Origin: Thermodesulfovibrio sp.
Lineage (GTDB): Bacteria > Nitrospirota > Thermodesulfovibrionia > Thermodesulfovibrionales > Thermodesulfovibrionaceae
Assembly (NCBI GenBank): GCA_026415995.1
Contig: JAOAGB010000039.1
Location: 1 to 6,924, forward strand
Length of the DNA stretch: 6,924 nucleotides
Reading direction: 5' to 3'
The number at the start of each line of letters is the position of its first letter. Positions within the stretch are counted from its first letter, which is position 1. The translations under genes and the position numbers were made by a program. Of this stretch, positions 6,500-6,924 are shown piece by piece. The notes beneath the pieces are model-generated. The model worked only from the letters and a program-made list of their open reading frames with translations, did no database searches and was not told the origin of the DNA.

Positions 6500-6574
6500 G
6501 AGTTTTTTCTTATTTTTCAGTATATTTGCTGTGTTTATCTGTATAAAAATATTGAAAATTAATATAAGATTAAG

Positions 6575-6583
6575 TGTTATAAT
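6575..6583 (+). promoter_or_regulatory. Extended -10 promoter of the DUF815 ATPase gene
   Basis: TGTTATAAT is a perfect extended -10 (TG-n-TATAAT). The only -35-like match, TTGAAA at 6552-6557, is 20 bp away, longer than optimal, so the promoter would rely on the extended -10. The expected start of transcription, about 6-7 nt downstream, falls at or next to the ATG at 6589. No Shine-Dalgarno precedes that ATG. Confidence 0.6.
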
Positions 6584-6588
6584 AAAAA

Positions 6589-6924
6589 ATGCGTGATAAT
6601 TCTTTAGCTCACATATGGTATGGCAAAGAGAGAATTCTTAAGCCTGTTAAAAGACTTCCAAAACAAAAAATGAGTGAACTTTTCGGTATTGACAGGCAAA
6701 AAGATTTGCTTATTTCAAATACAAAAGCTTTTATTGAAGGGAAACGAGTAAATAATGTATTATTATGGGGTGAAAGAGGCACAGGTAAAACAACTCTTAT
6801 AAGGGCTTTGATTAACTATTTTGAAGATTCTCCTTTAAGAATAATTCAGGTTTTAAAGACTGATATAGATACAATTCCTTTTCTTTATGATATCATTTAT
6901 GAATATGAAGATTTAAGATTTATT
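6589..6924 (+). CDS. DUF815-family P-loop ATPase (N-terminal 112 residues; continues past the right edge)
   Basis: This divergent gene is open to the last base. It encodes the front part of an AAA+-like ATPase of the DUF815 family, whose members are usually 270-450 residues long and whose cellular role is unsettled. The conserved N-terminal pattern is visible: IWYGKERILKPVKR (9-22), then LFGIDRQKDLL (31-41), NTKAFIEG (44-51), NNVLLWGERGTGKTTL (55-70) with the Walker A motif GERGTGKT at 61-68, and a strand leading to L-K-T-D-I (89-93). Walker B and the sensor motifs would lie beyond the window. The ATG at 6589 is chosen because the residues before the GIDRQ motif look like the family N-terminus. 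The ATG at residue 28 would remove them and also lacks a ribosome site. It is on the opposite strand from the respiratory operon, so a functional link is not implied. Confidence 0.88.
   Translation, partial: MRDNSLAHIWYGKERILKPVKRLPKQKMSELFGIDRQKDLLISNTKAFIEGKRVNNVLLWGERGTGKTTLIRALINYFEDSPLRIIQVLKTDIDTIPFLYDIIYEYEDLRFI

Larger units (their letters stand above)
6457..6588. other. Divergent intergenic region between tmcD and the DUF815 ATPase gene
   Basis: These 132 bp are very AT-rich and contain outward-facing promoter candidates for both flanking genes. A-tracts and T-tracts (for example 6489-6494 and 6503-6508) could bend the DNA. I see no convincing operator palindrome, riboswitch, sigma-54 -24/-12 element or RNA gene here. 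Confidence 0.6.

Noticed and set aside
6489..6508. A-tract/T-tract inverted pair that might be a terminator or operator
   Set aside because: The arms are only A and T around an 8-nt centre, with no G+C stem, and it lies upstream of both divergent genes where a terminator is not expected. It overlaps the predicted -35 of the operon, so it may only affect DNA bending.
1..6924. tRNA, rRNA, riboswitch, insertion sequence or CRISPR array
   Set aside because: Apart from 132 bp of intergenic DNA the window is coding, and nothing resembling these was seen on either strand.

Overview
The window is AT-rich (roughly one third G+C by eye) and is almost entirely filled by one leftward (minus-strand) operon encoding a transmembrane electron-transfer complex of the Hmc/Tmc type known from sulfate-reducing bacteria. 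A 16-heme cytochrome c, a Tat-exported four-cluster ferredoxin, an NrfD-type membrane protein, a membrane b-type cytochrome and an HdrD/CCG iron-sulfur protein together point to an anaerobic sulfate (or other sulfur-compound) reducer. The low G+C, Lys/Ile-rich proteins, and the mix of Hmc and Tmc parts would suit a Thermodesulfovibrio-like Nitrospirota member. That taxonomic guess is inference; a low-G+C Desulfobacterota is the main alternative.

Layout, in the direction of transcription (right to left): tmcD (5209-6456, cytoplasmic Trp-rich repeat/propeller protein), tmcC/hmcE (4532-5209, membrane b-type cytochrome), tmcB/hmcF (3198-4523, cytoplasmic Fe-S/CCG protein), hmcA (1594-3201, 16-heme cytochrome), an easily missed 38-residue membrane peptide in the HmcD position (1491-1607), hmcB (479-1483, periplasmic four-cluster ferredoxin with a C-terminal anchor) and hmcC (1-492, NrfD family, cut by the left edge). 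Junctions are overlaps of 1, 4 and 14 nt or gaps of 7-8 nt, so the seven genes look like one translationally coupled transcript. A sigma-70-like promoter is visible just upstream of tmcD, and I see no terminator inside the operon.

Expected working model, from what is known of Hmc and Tmc: periplasmic electrons (ultimately from H2 or formate through small cytochromes c3) enter HmcA, pass to the HmcB clusters and the membrane subunits HmcC and TmcC, and cross to TmcB on the cytoplasmic face. The CCG domain of TmcB is thought to reduce a disulfide-type acceptor such as DsrC trisulfide and/or to exchange electrons with menaquinone. TmcD is a cytoplasmic accessory subunit of unknown function.

To the right, a 132-bp intergenic region (6457-6588) separates the operon from a divergent plus-strand gene (6589 to the right edge). 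This gene encodes the N-terminal part of a DUF815-family P-loop ATPase. Its strong extended -10 element lies so close to the ATG that the message may be leaderless.

The window does not show a wholly unknown system. The most notable points are the composite Hmc+Tmc gene set in a permuted order, the unannotatably small HmcD-like gene, and the roughly ten-repeat TmcD.
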